Assembly (NCBI GenBank): GCA_030847615.1
Contig: JAUMIR010000002.1
Coordinates: 200,367,809 to 200,431,808, forward strand
Reading direction: 5' to 3'
Length of the DNA stretch: 64,000 nt
Source of the DNA: Gambelia wislizenii
Lineage: Eukaryota > Chordata > Lepidosauria > Squamata > Crotaphytidae
Notes under the pieces: generated by a model
The model's database searches: none
What the model was told of the DNA's origin: nothing
What the model saw: only the letters and a program-made list of their open reading frames with translations
Program-made: the position numbers and the translations under genes
In this document: piece after piece, positions 45,701-54,779 of the stretch
Layout of the letters: the number at the start of each line of letters is the position of its first letter
How positions within the stretch are numbered: the first letter of the stretch is position 1

Positions 45701-47004
45701 AGGGGGACCTCTATAAGCCACAGTTTCCCCAACACACTCTCCGTCAGTGCTACCCATCCTGTGTTTTCCTAGTCCTTCTGCAGCCACTCACTGACCAATA
45801 CAACTTATCTTTCCTCTCCTCAGGGATCCCTCCCCCCTCCCCATTCTATTGGCAGTGAGCCCCTAAGGAGTCTCCAGTCTCTTGGGCTGCAGAGGGACTT
45901 TTTGCCTATACCAGAAGGGTAATCTGGACAAAATTCTCTCAAAATAATTTCTATGTAAATGTTTCTTTGTTTGAGTTGTTTCTTCCCTTTTCATTATCAC
46001 TGATCCAATATGTCACCAAAAACACCTTACAACATATGGCCTGCATTACTTACACATTTGTCACAATAATAACAGAAACCAAAATATAATTATATAAATA
46101 GAACAGAAAAAGACACAGCATATACTGTATTGCAAAAAGTGAGGACAACTGATACCTTTTCATTTTTAAAGCTCTTGGCAAATAAAACATTACATTATCA
46201 ATATGCAATTATTAAAAAAACAGATAATATGCAATTACTAAAATAACTGATGCATCTTATAAACATCAACAAAACATAAATGTCATTTGCAACCATACTA
46301 GTAGGCAAAACCCTTAAGTTTTATTAAACGGTATTAATTATTTTGTTTACAGATCTTAAGTATAATGTAGACAATTCTTTAGTTATAAATACCTTCTCAA
46401 GTGCAATGTAGACATTTTAATAAGATTAAAATAACTTTTTACAAAACTAGAAAACATTAATTACAATTTATTTGTTGGGCCTCCCCTGATTTCCCAACTG
46501 TGAAACCTTATAAACAATGCAGCCTGATAATCAGAATTGAGTCCGCCTGAATTAAGTGCGCTTACTCCCAGATCAGTGTTCACAGGATTAAAGCTAAGCA
46601 TAAGGGATATAGTTCTACCCAGTATTATCAATCAAAAGTAAAATGCATACATAAACTTGATTAGCCAGGTTTACTAAACAAGCAAAAAGTAAATCATCAC
46701 TCCCCCCCCATTAAAGTCATGCATATTTAATATGGCAAAGAAGAATACCAAGAAGGATCACTAATGACCAATTAATCCCTTTTTATTAGTTAAAATTATA
46801 ACAAGCAACGCAAAAAAAGGAATCTGAAGCTCTCACTGCAAACTTAAGCATTCTGCCACAAGTTCCTTACCAGCCGTTGATTTCATTTTGAGAGTTTACA
46901 TTCACTCCAAACTCCACCAAGCGCTGAACTTCCTCAAGGTCCCCCAAAGCAGCAGCTTCTCTCAGTCTCTCTTGAAGTTCTTTTTCCTCTATTGTGGAAG
47001 TCAT
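30619..47004 (-). CDS. ANKRD40: ANKRD40, ankyrin repeat domain-containing protein 40, complete coding region in five exons
   Basis: Exons in transcript order: 47004-46871, 40102-39954, 39382-38903, 34395-34214 and 30765-30619. They total 1092 nt and read in frame for 363 residues plus TAA; I recall the human protein as 368. Residues about 10-75 form ankyrin repeats ([39 protein letters not shown]). Residues about 95-235 are an acidic then Ser/Pro-rich linker, followed by the conserved [14 protein letters not shown]. Residues 255-363 are a compact conserved domain ([20 protein letters not shown] to [14 protein letters not shown]) that I suspect is a ubiquitin-like fold. Function is poorly known. 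It faces ABCC3 tail to tail and LUC7L3 head to head. Confidence 0.96.
32290..32825. mobile_element. Probable Tigger-like MITE with inner repeats, left end not resolved
   Basis: The right end reads TTTTCACAGGGGTCCTGTAT, CCCTAACCCCCCTGAATGTA and GAGGGCTGTCTG, then TA (32826-32827). This matches the right end of the element at 37294-38071. Inside, 'ctttggaagggacaaagataaa' recurs with variation at about 32290 and 32375. Confidence 0.5.
33155..33780 (-). pseudogene. CR1 LINE fragment, C-terminal RT region and 3' tail
   Basis: Minus-strand frames encode [60 protein letters not shown] and, after a frameshift near 33430, [20 protein letters not shown]. The CR1 tail TCATAGAATTGTAGAGTTGG (reverse complement) ends it at 33155. 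It is 5'-truncated, as is typical. Confidence 0.9.
34214..34395 (-). CDS. ANKRD40: ANKRD40 coding exon 4 (C-terminal domain)
   Basis: 182 nt between a TTTTAATTAG acceptor and GTAAGC donor. It encodes [40 protein letters not shown] and [18 protein letters not shown], nearly identical to the human protein as I recall it. Confidence 0.95.
34715..34830 (+). mobile_element. Dispersed retroelement fragment
   Basis: Contains CAGAGATAGCCATGCTGGTC, TACCTTTAAGACTGATTTAT and CATGGGCTTTGGTGGATTAC, parallel in order to the blocks at 10221-10440 and 63284-63390. Confidence 0.45.
35481..35712. mobile_element. Tigger-like MITE, 232 bp
   Basis: TA flanks at 35479-35480 and 35713-35714. It starts CAGTTGTCCCTTCATATTCA and ends GGATACCGAGAGACAACTG. 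The interior has 'aaatggtgtcccttacataagatgg' type sequence shared with 36442, 57383 and 58279. Confidence 0.85.
35980..36073 (+). mobile_element. LINE 3' end (L2-like) with A-rich tail
   Basis: AATTTGTAAGCCGCTCTGAT through GAAGAGCGGGGTATAAATAA, followed by an AAATAA-rich simple tail. This is a widespread reptile LINE terminus that I would call L2-like. A weaker copy is at about 57165-57236. Confidence 0.6.
36442..36671. mobile_element. Tigger-like MITE, 230 bp
   Basis: TA flanks at 36440-36441 and 36672-36673. It begins with a mutated TIR (TAGTTGTCCCTTCACATTCG) and ends GAATGTGGAGGGACAACTG. It is nearly the same element as 35481-35712, in the same orientation about 960 bp away. Confidence 0.85.
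37294..38071. mobile_element. Tigger-like MITE, 778 bp, with internal 170-bp tandem repeat
   Basis: TA flanks at 37292-37293 and 38072-38073. The ends CAGTTGTCCCTTCACATTCG and the inverse of CGAATGTGAAGGGACGACTG are near-perfect terminal repeats. The inside is a tandem array. Long open frames on both strands (up to 143 codons) arise because the unit lacks stops, not because a gene is present. Confidence 0.85.
37385..37998. repeat. 170-bp tandem repeat, about 3.6 copies
   Basis: The landmark GCAGGGAGAATGAAAGCACA has its first A at 37465, 37635, 37805 and 37970, so the period is 170, 170 and 165 bp. The copies are almost identical, which indicates recent expansion or homogenisation. Confidence 0.93.
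38903..39382 (-). CDS. ANKRD40: ANKRD40 coding exon 3 (linker)
   Basis: 480 nt between a TTTTCTTCAG acceptor and GTGAGC donor. It begins [20 protein letters not shown], which is shorter in its acidic run than the human protein as I recall it. It continues [13 protein letters not shown] and a Ser/Thr/Pro-rich low-complexity linker, and ends [16 protein letters not shown]. The linker is the least conserved part of the protein. Confidence 0.93.
39954..40102 (-). CDS. ANKRD40: ANKRD40 coding exon 2 (ankyrin repeat)
   Basis: 149 nt following a CTTGTGCAG acceptor and preceding GTAACA. It encodes [20 protein letters not shown], then [10 protein letters not shown] and [13 protein letters not shown]. 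The CLHWA and GAD motifs are canonical ankyrin positions. Confidence 0.95.
41229..41510. mobile_element. TA-flanked MITE related to 51480-51821
   Basis: TA at 41227-41228 and 41511-41512. The left end is CAGGTCACTCCCCCCATATG and the right end GGGGCGGCAACCTT. The interior shares 'ctaggaaatgcc' and 'aacatatagttgaaaccatgg' type blocks with the Tigger-like family. Confidence 0.6.
42300..44844 (+). pseudogene. RTE-BovB LINE, nearly full length but internally deleted
   Basis: In order: 5' sequence matching 19065-19600 in reverse; endonuclease fragments ([30 protein letters not shown]); then a jump at about 43380 from the endonuclease end straight to [17 protein letters not shown]; then RT pieces ([40 protein letters not shown]) and the C-terminal [17 protein letters not shown] and [16 protein letters not shown]. 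It ends with the BovB tail at GTGGCAGTTAACAACAA. Stops and frameshifts are frequent. Confidence 0.85.
45138..45199 (+). mobile_element. CR1-like LINE 3' end
   Basis: GGATTGGACTAGATGGCCCT, TGTGGTCTCTTCCAACCCTA and TGATTCTATGA, the canonical CR1 tail. Confidence 0.85.
46871..47004 (-). CDS. ANKRD40: ANKRD40 coding exon 1
   Basis: ATG at 47004-47002 on the minus strand. It encodes [20 protein letters not shown] and ends at NG plus TG of a split Trp codon, before GTAAGG. The start is chosen because it gives the family's N-terminal length and lies just upstream of the conserved [11 protein letters not shown]. The region upstream is not strongly CpG-rich. Confidence 0.93.
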
Positions 47005-48420
47005 GGTACAATATCTGATTGATCACAAACTTTAGGAGCAGCAACTCGCTGCCTATTGTGGATGACGGATCATTCTCTAACTAACACCAGGCAGAGGCTG
47101 GCAACATCCCAGCCGCCCACAGAAAGAAAAGCCTCGCGTCCTATTCCCTTCAATATGAAACCTATATTATAGTCACCTACTACCTATTGCTCATAAATCA
47201 AGCAATGTGACATTCCTGGAGGCCATTTCCACCCCCACCCGCTTCAATTGCATAGTTATGGTATGTGTACACCGGCTCGGCTTCCTTCTTCTAAGGGGGA
47301 CTCTATTAAGTGCGACAACAGTGACCTAGATATTTAGTTCCTACCCGCACGCAGACACTTCAGCTTGCAAATCTGGTTTTCTTTTCCGTTTGCTAACATT
47401 GGTGACATTTTAAAATATAGACACTTTGGGTCATCGAAACAACAACAAAAACACTGTTCTGCATTGTGTTGCTTCCATTCACAGCAGAGGAGAAACCGCA
47501 GCTTCCATTCATTGGGCTCTACCTTTCTGTTTTCCCGCCCCTGGAAATCCATTCAAAAGAGTTTACCTTTCAAGAAACCACCCTGGACCTAATGGGACTT
47601 GCAAACAACAGGAGTTTTGTGAGGATGAAGAGGGAAGGAGGAGAGTTATATATGCCGCCTTGAGCTCATTTCTGGAAAGTGGGGTGACCAACTTTTGGTC
47701 ATGAATTTAAGGGAGATTTAGTTGAGACAAATTTTGTGCATTTTTAGCAGCGTGGCTTCGCTCCAGCAAATGTTCATTGGTATAGGATTACATCTTTAAT
47801 GGTCAGGCCACATTGTTTAATATTTCAATTAGCTTTGTATGTTTGTGTATGTATGCACTCTCCAGGGAAACTAAACAGCAACAAGAACAACAACAAAAAT
47901 TACTCTAAAAAGATCCCAAGCATCACTATTAACTTTAAAGAAAACTGAAAGAACTGTTACAGATATCTTATCAAAACAGACACATAAAGACACGCACTCA
48001 CCCCACAGAAATCAAAAGCCTTTCATATACAGAGATACAAAAGCATACACATACCCCATTCCACCCTCTTATAGGGACATGCAAACATACACTGCCCTTT
48101 CTCACATGCACACAGATGCGACAACACACACATACCTCTCTCTCCCTTTCCCTCCCTCACATACACACATACTCCCCCATCTCTGACATAAATGCAAACA
48201 CACACCTCAAGCCAGCAGGAGTTTCCTGGCTTGCATTTTGATGATCCTCACACACATGCGCATCAAGCCTTCACAAGTTCCCTCTGTGTGCCAACTTGCT
48301 TGCCCTTGACATCTGAATGTCAGATCTTCATAAGTATACAGGAGTAATACATCAATTTTTTTGAAGATGACGCCTATAGGTAATCAAAATCAAAACAAGT
48401 GGAATTAACAGTGTACAATG
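47005..48420. other. ANKRD40 upstream region
   Basis: Presumed promoter and 5' UTR of ANKRD40 on the minus strand. CpG density is modest, with scattered sites near 47045-47140 and 47260-47350. No TATA box in a convincing position was identified. An AC-rich stretch lies at about 47980-48260. No gene is recognised. Confidence 0.45.
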
Positions 48421-48592
48421 TTGTTGTTGTTTGTTGTTGTGTGCCTTCAAGTCATTTCCAACTTATGGCGACCCTAAAGCAACCTATCACGGGGTTTTCT
48501 TCACAAGATTTGTTCAGAGGGAGTTTTGCCTTTGCCTCTGTCTGAGGCTGAGAGAATGTGACTTGCCCAAGGTCACCCAGTGGATTGTACTA
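48421..48592 (-). mobile_element. Sauria SINE, reverse orientation
   Basis: TTGTTGTTGTTTGTTGTTGT tail, then GTGCCTTCAAGTCATTTCCA, ACTTATGGCGACCCTAAAGC, CTATCACGGGGTTTTCTTCA, GAGGCTGAGAGAATGTGACT and TGCCCAAGGTCACCCAGTGG. The 5' tRNA head is replaced by unrelated sequence after about 48590. Confidence 0.88.
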
Positions 48593-48968
48593 GCAGTCCG
48601 AAACTGATGAAGCGGAGGGAGGCTGCAATGTGCAATTAACAGACGGATCACTTCAGAGACCACTGGGGTTCAAATTATGGTGTCTTCAATGTGCAGCCCT
48701 CCTCTCCTTCCCCACTGCTTCTTGTTTTTTACCAGGAAAAAATCCATTGGGTGAGGGAAATACTGAATAGCCATTCAATGCCTGCGGGGGAGGGGATAGC
48801 ACTGGGAGCCCTCCCTCTGGAAGCTTCCCCACTCTATTCTTTTTAAATTATTGAAATTTAATAGATTTACTTATCAAGGTCACATCAAGATTTCCCAGTC
48901 TCATCATCCTTATGTCCAAGTTTCAGTATGCTAGCTGAAGTTTCAGGAAATTGTTAAGCTTCTCCCCA

Positions 48969-50027
48969 GGGGGCCGTTTACACGATGAAAATGTCCTGGG
49001 AAGAATTCGTGTCGATCCCTGGCAGTTTACACGTACATCGGGTCGGGTACGTGATTTTCGGAAGGGGGGCCACCTTTTATCCCTCAACCTGCGGGACTTC
49101 CAGTCCCGCAGGTTGTGCCGGTTTTTAAAAAAGTCACTGGAGGATTCGGAAAATCGGAAATGTAAACAGCGTGGGACAAAAAGTCTCGGTACTGGGATGA
49201 CTGGAAATGGTGACTGGGGGCGGGCTTAGAGCTCAGAGACCAGAAAAGGAGGGGTCAGTCACCCGTTCAACAGATCCAGCCTCACCAGCCGAAAACAAAG
49301 GCATCCCTTCCAACTGCATGAAGGTTGATGTGTGTGTGTGTGCGCGCGCGCGCAAATGTACTCAATCACCTTTTTAAATGGATTTCTACACTGCATGCTA
49401 CAGAGAGATCGTGGTGGGCAGATCCTCCCTGGTTCTGAACAGAGAGATCGTGGTGGACGGGCACAGTAAAATATTCCAGCCTCTGAGCGAATGAAAATCC
49501 CTTAAATTTCCCCTCTATGTCTGTGTGTTTCAAAACAGCCTGTTTGTAGCTGGTTTGAAGCATGAACTCTGCAGCTAATCTGTGTTGTAAGGGTTAACAT
49601 TTTAAAGAGGCAAGGGGAATACGATGCCTCCCCTCCCCTCCCATCCCCCTCACTCGCTTGATTTCAAATGGAAAGCACTCTTTCGTTCCTGCGTCTGAGC
49701 GAAAGATCTCAGTCTGGATCTTTAAAAATGCTTTCTGCCTCTTCTGAAGGGGTTAAAATGTTCAAGAAGCAAAGGGGGAATAACAAACCTCTGCCCCCCC
49801 TCTCTCCCCCCCTCCAGCCAGCCAATAGCATCGCTCGTGGCACGGAACTCTAAGGGAAGTGCGTCACCGAGGTTGTGAAAACACGAGTAATCGCATTTTT
49901 GATTGACAGCCAAAAAAAAAAAAATTTAAAACCTAAACAAAACCGGAACTATGGACGTGTAAATATCAGTCACGGGACCACACGGGATATCCATATCAGA
50001 GACATAAATCGTATAAACAGCGAGGGG
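48969..50027. mobile_element. Probable long MITE with GTTTACACGAT ends
   Basis: The left end GGGGGCCGTTTACACGATGA is answered at the right by ATCGTATAAACAGCGAGGGG (inverse CCCCTCGCTGTTTATACGAT). The first 250 bp are unusually CpG-rich. Inside are a TG/CG microsatellite (49329-49353) and a direct repeat of CAGAGAGATCGTGGTGG (49400 and 49440). No transposase frame is present, and the target duplication is not clear. Confidence 0.5.
49329..49353. repeat. TG/CG alternating microsatellite
   Basis: TGTGTGTGTGTGTGCGCGCGCGCGC, a perfect alternating purine-pyrimidine run with Z-DNA potential. Confidence 0.9.
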
Positions 50028-51477
50028 AGGATTCGTTATCACTTTGTCCCGGTAGGCAACGCGACAATTTCTGTCGTGTGACTGGCACCCAGGTCTCCAG
50101 GCTAGGGGACAATTCTAAGGGCAAGAGGCACTGAAGGAGCAGTTTTATTTTGTGTGTGTGTTACAATGCTTCAATATAGTATATACCCATACAGATAAAT
50201 AAACGTCTCCTCATCAAGTGTAACATTTTCTTTCCTCATAAAAGAAACACATACAGGAAAAATAGAATAGCAAATATATGTGTAAATACATACCAGAAAA
50301 ATTAACCACCTCATCATGACTATTTCCCCACTAAATGTTTCTCCTCCTTCCCTCCTGATTTAGCTGGGTTTTGCTAAATTTCTTATTAATGTACTTGCTT
50401 TTCTATTCATATTCCACATATCCTTGTTCCTCCTATTTTCAATTAAGCTCCAGTTTAAATTAAATTATTTTCAAATGTTCTCTGTCATAATTGGACCTTT
50501 CATCACTGCTTTAGAGGCTTAGGTTACTCAGCTTTTTCCATCTCTCTTTCCAGTGCATTCTTATTGGTCCCCAATCTTCTTCTACCTGAAAGATTGATTT
50601 TTCTATGTGGGCTGGTCTTAAAGTCTAGATGGCATTTTCACCCATTCCCAGCTGGCACCAGGGTTCTCTGGCTCAATGTGGAAATGAGCTCAACTGCCCC
50701 CAAGTGCTGGGAGTTGCGAATTCTTTTTGCTTTGATTCTACCTGCTTATTCATGAGTTTACATCTAGTCCTTTCTTGAACTACTGTACGGCTGGTTTCTC
50801 TTTTCCCCTCCCACTGATCATGCATCACAGTCTCATGTAACATTTAAGAAATTTATTTTCACCAGTTTCCAATTAACTTTTTTTAAAAATCCAGGAGTTA
50901 TAGTTGAAGCCTTAGTATTATTTTACTAATTAAGCATTAGGATATATTTTTTAGTGCTAATATTCTGTTGAATCTGTGTCCTGGAAATAATAGCTGTGTT
51001 TATTTAGCAACCGTCTTTACTGAGTTCAAGATGGTAGAAACACATAAAGGAATTTTCTGACACATTTCTTTTCAGAAAGTAATGAGTTTATTCGAAATGG
51101 CCCAGGAAGTGGAAAAACTTTGATAATGCTGGGAGCTCCCTCAAAATTCTTCAAGATAAACACAATGTCAAATTGATCTCCAGAATAAAAATAATTTGTA
51201 CTGGGGAAAAAACACTAGCATCTCCTGAAACATTTTTTCCTATCTGAAGGTGCCTGTGCCAAAATACTGTACAAACAAAACAAACAAACATTTGAGGGTT
51301 TAAAAAAAATAGTAATGGAAGATGGCTGCCATCCCTTGTGACGGCTGAGAGAATCTTCAAAATGTAACTGCATATGACACTTTGAGCTCATTGGTGGAAA
51401 AGCGAGAAAAAAATTGTAAGTACATATCAGCCCCCCTCCACCCGGGATTGGTACCCACCGGTTCAGCTTACTGCACG
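50028..51477. other. Intergenic, nothing recognised
   Basis: AT-rich sequence between ANKRD40 and LUC7L3. It has short open frames only, with no domain or repeat family that I recognise. Confidence 0.5.
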
Positions 51478-51479
51478 TA

Positions 51480-51821
51480 CAGGTCTCCCTTTTATGCAGG
51501 ATTGGCACCCATGGTTTCACTTACCTGCAGTAGAGAGGGAAAGGTCTCTAGGCATCTGGAGGACCAAAGAGTGGTATTGGACGTGGTCTCTAAGCATCAA
51601 AACGTCCTTCAATATTACACGATGGTAATTACACCTCCAGAAGTTGACCATAGAGTCATTCCAGATGCCTAGAGATATGTCCTCTCTAGGCATTTTCTAA
51701 GTCCTTCAGCATGATTCTATGGTATTAAATGGTAGTTCTCTATTGTACACAGTTTCACGTATCTGCGGTAAGTCTGGGAACGTATCCCCAGTGGATATTG
51801 GGGTGGGGGTGGGGCAACCTG
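51480..51821. mobile_element. TA-flanked MITE, 342 bp
   Basis: TA at 51478-51479 and 51822-51823. It starts CAGGTCTCCCTTTTATGCAG and ends GGGTGGGGCAACCTG. The interior contains 'aggcatctggaggacc' and its approximate inverse and shares blocks with 41229-41510. Confidence 0.7.
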
Positions 51822-51832
51822 TAAGAACAATG

Positions 51833-52990
51833 TTTGTTAACTGCTTTCAAATCAACCTTGACTTATGGTGACCCAATGAATGAGACATCTCCAAGACACC
51901 CTATCCTCCACAGCCCTGTTCAGATCTTGCAAACTCCATGGCTTCCTTGATTGAGTCTATCCACCTCATGTAATAGGGTCTTTCTCTTTTCCTGATGCCT
52001 TCTACCTTTCCTAGCATTATTCTTTTCTAGTGAGTCATGCATTCCCGTGATATAAGGAAAGTACGATTAGTAATGTTGGCTTCTAGGAAGAGTTCAGGCC
52101 TAATTTGTTCTAGAACCCATTTACTTGTCTTTTTAGGAGTCCATGCAGTATTTGCAAAATTCTTCTCCAATACTACATCCCATATGAGTTTGATTTTCTT
52201 CCTGTCATCTTTCTTCATCATCCAGCTCTCATATCTGTACATAGTGATGGGAAATACAATGGCAGGGATGAGCCTAACTTTAGTGATCAGTTAAATACCT
52301 TTGCACTTCAATATCTTGTCTGGTTCTCTCATAGCTGCCCTTTCAAGTCTGAGTCTTCTCCAGATTTCTTGACTGCAGTCTCCATTCTGATTAATAACTG
52401 ATCCAAGGCATGGAAAATCTTTTAACTATTTAATTGTTCTCATCATCTGCTTTAATGTTATGTAAATCATCCATGGTCATTATTTTTTTTTCTTAATGTT
52501 CACCATTAAACCTGACTTAGCACTTGACTTCTTGACTTTCTTCAGTAATTGTGCCAGTTCTTTCCTATTTTCCGCTAATAGTATGGTGTGATGTGTGTAT
52601 CTTAAATTGTTGATATTCCTTCTTCCAATTTTCACACCTCCTTCCTCCAAGTTGAATCTTGGTTTGCATCTGATATTTTTGGCATATAAGTTGAAGGGAT
52701 ATGGTGATAGAATGTGGACTTTCCTGATCCCCTTTCTGATTGCAAACCATTCTGTTTCTCCAGATTTTGTTCTGACCATAGCCTCTTGTCCTGAGTACAG
52801 GTTAAGCTTCAGGACAATCAAATGTTGTGATACACCCATTTCCATAGCTTTTCATGGTCTATACAATCAAAGCCTTTGCTATAATCTATAAAGAACAGGT
52901 TGATTTTCTTTTGGAATTCTTTCGTGTGTTCCATTATCCTACATATGTTTGCAATAGACATAAAGTAGAAACATTTATTTATATTTTAAT
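51833..52990 (-). pseudogene. RTE-BovB LINE 3' fragment
   Basis: Plus-strand start AACTGCTTTCAAATCAACCT-TGACTTATGGTGACCC is the BovB tail in reverse. Minus-strand pieces include LEQIRPELFLEANI, MYRYESWMMKKDDRKKIKLI and QHLIVLKLNLYSGQEAMVRT. It is 5'-truncated near 52960 and broken by stops. Confidence 0.85.
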
Positions 52991-53004
52991 TGGTTACCCA
53001 TTCC

Positions 53005-53460
53005 TTCTAGGGGCTTGTCTACATGTGGGGCAAAAGCTCTGAATTGAGTTCTGCCTGCATGTTTCCTCCCCCACCCCACATTATTATTCTCCACAGGGAC
53101 ACGGTACCCTTGTCTTCACTGTCCCTGTGGAGTTTTGTCATCTGCCACCAACACCACAGCAACCAATTTTAAAGCTCAGGAGGCAGTTTCTGGCCAAAGG
53201 GAGAAGTTTTCTCCCTTCCCTTGGCTTGGCAGAGCTGCCTCCTCCCATTCGCCCATTGGAGGAAGAGGTGCTTGAAGAAAGTGATGGAAATGCTTGAAGG
53301 AAGTGATGGGTGAACGGAGAGACAGGGGAGGCTGCCGAACCAGGTAAAGGGAGAAAAACTCTCCCTTCGGCTGAGAACCTGAACAAATACAAGAGACTGT
53401 GTGGTCCTCCCTCAACAGCCATCCAAACACTGAGCAAAACACAAGCAAAAGAGAAGCCTA
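53005..53460. other. Possible truncated MITE and unassigned sequence
   Basis: Starts GGGGCTTGTCTACATGTGGG, which resembles the ends of the elements at 18462 and 48969, but no matching right end is present before the LINE tail at 53463. Open frames on both strands show no domain. Confidence 0.35.
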
Positions 53461-53462
53461 TG

Positions 53463-53895
53463 TCTCTCTCTCTCTCTGGCTTTTCTTCGCAAACGAAGAT
53501 TCAGGAAGGACTCATCCCGCGCTTTCTGCAAGCGCGCTGATGACTAAAAAGGCCAATCCATGATAAACAAATCCGGTTGCAAAAAGCACAGCAGAAGGTC
53601 TCCTTGGGTGATGTTTTTGGGTTGTGATTCTTTCTGCGTTGTCGTTTCTCTTAAAGACTTGTTCATCGTGAGTTCTCAAATAAGGCTGCAGCATTGCGGA
53701 TAGTGCGTCTCCATTCCTCCCGATGTGAGGCCAGGGCGGACCACTGTTGGTGATCAATTTGTCCGAGCCTGAGATGTTGTTTCAGGGAGTCTTTGTATCG
53801 CTTTTTTGGAGCGCCCCTCTTACGCTGACCCGTGGCGAGTTCCCCGTAGAGTAGTATTTTTGGGAGGCGATGGTCCTCCATCCTAGAACGAGAAA
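53463..53895 (-). pseudogene. Non-LTR retrotransposon 3' fragment (zinc-finger-ended family)
   Basis: Reverse-oriented copy of the end of the element at 54780-56155. The minus strand encodes MEDHRLPKILLYGELATGQR, KRGAPKKRYKDSLKQHLRLG and QIDHQQWSALASHREEWRRT, then after a frameshift the C2H2-like end with GLFSHQRACRK. A (CT)n tail lies at 53463-53478. Confidence 0.8.
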
Positions 53896-53903
53896 TATAT
53901 ATA

Positions 53904-54460
53904 CAGTTGTCCCTCCACATTCGCGGGGGTTAGGTTCTTGAGACCCCTGTGAATGTGGAAAAACGGCGATAACAGATGCTGCTCCCGCGCGCCCCCCAGA
54001 GGGAGGGAGGCAGTGGGAGGGTGTCTGGCCAGCCTGGCTGGCCTCTCCGTGGCCTTTCTGAGGGGACTCCAGGCCTTAGAAGCCCCGGAGCCCGCTGAGG
54101 AAGGCTGGGGAAGGCAGCGTGTGGGTGGGGAGGAGGCTGCGCTGCCTCTCTCTGGCCTTCCGAAGCGGGCGCGGGGCTCCAAAGCCCCAGACCCCACTGA
54201 GAAAGGCCGGGGAAGGCAGCGTGTGGGCGGGGAGGAGGCTGCACTGCCTCTCCCCAGCCTTTCTCAGCAGGCTCCGGGGCTTTGAAGCCCGCTTCGGAAG
54301 GCCGGGGACAGCAGTGTGCAGGTGAGCAGGCTGGCGGGGAGGAGGCTGCGCTGCCTCTCTCCGTCCTTTCTCACCCTCCTGCCCTTCCCAAAGTGGCTGC
54401 GGGGGCTTCTGAAGCCCCCGCCGCCACTCTCCCTCACTCCCCCCGCCCTTCCCAAAGTGG
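53904..54460. mobile_element. Truncated Tigger-like MITE with GC-rich minisatellite
   Basis: TA then CAGTTGTCCCTCCACATTCG at 53902-53904 onward gives a clear left end. The interior holds GC-rich repeats. No right TIR is found: at about 54470 the sequence changes to a different dispersed repeat. Long frames on both strands are repeat-derived. Confidence 0.7.
54111..54420. repeat. GC-rich tandem repeat, unit about 95-102 bp
   Basis: The landmark GGAAGGCAGCGTGTGGG recurs: AAGGCAGC starts at 54111 and 54213, with a diverged copy (ACAGCAGTGTGCAGG) at about 54308. Each is followed by GGGGAGGAGGCTGCRCTGCC. About three copies. Confidence 0.8.
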
Positions 54461-54469
54461 CTGCAGGTG

Positions 54470-54690
54470 TCTGGGCTGTGAGGCCATGTTCTGGAAGAGT
54501 TTATTCCTGTTGTTTCACCTGCATCTGTGGCTGGCATCTTCAGAGAATGGTGGCGTAGTGTGTGTGTGGGATTTATATACCTTTGCCCTAAATTTTCAAA
54601 GGGCTACATAAGGTAATAAATGTTTTTCAGATCTCTACAGTGGCAAGTTAGTGCTGATGTGTGAAAGCAATAAATCTGCTTACCAAAGGT
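54470..54690 (-). mobile_element. Two dispersed repeat fragments
   Basis: 54470-54580 is the reverse complement of the block at 20880-21005 (TGAGGCCATGTTCTGGAAGA, TGGCTGGCATCTTCAGAGAA). 54580-54690 matches, in reverse order, the block at about 63475-63620 (CCCTAAATTTTCAAAGGGCT, TTCAGATCTCTACAGTGGCA). Confidence 0.5.
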
Positions 54691-54779
54691 AAGTTTCCCT
54701 GGGTTCAAAACTCTAAGAAGATCCTTTTAGTTATATGTGCAGTTGTGAGGACTCCAGTATTAATATCTGTAGTGCATAA

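Larger units (their letters stand above)
40103..46870 (-). other. ANKRD40 intron 1
   Basis: 6.8 kb containing a Tigger-related MITE (41229-41510), a hAT-like MITE remnant (about 41983-42086), a BovB LINE (42300-44844), a CR1 tail (45138-45199) and an L2-like 3' end (about 45447-45520). 40250-41220 and 45900-46870 show nothing recognisable. Confidence 0.75.

Noticed and set aside
45241..45858. 205-codon plus-strand open frame
   Set aside because: It contains an L2-like LINE end in its middle and low-complexity Pro/Ser/Phe sequence; antisense within the ANKRD40 intron and without a recognisable domain.
53930..54611. Open frames of 104-153 codons
   Set aside because: GC-rich tandem repeat inside a truncated MITE; frames are compositional.
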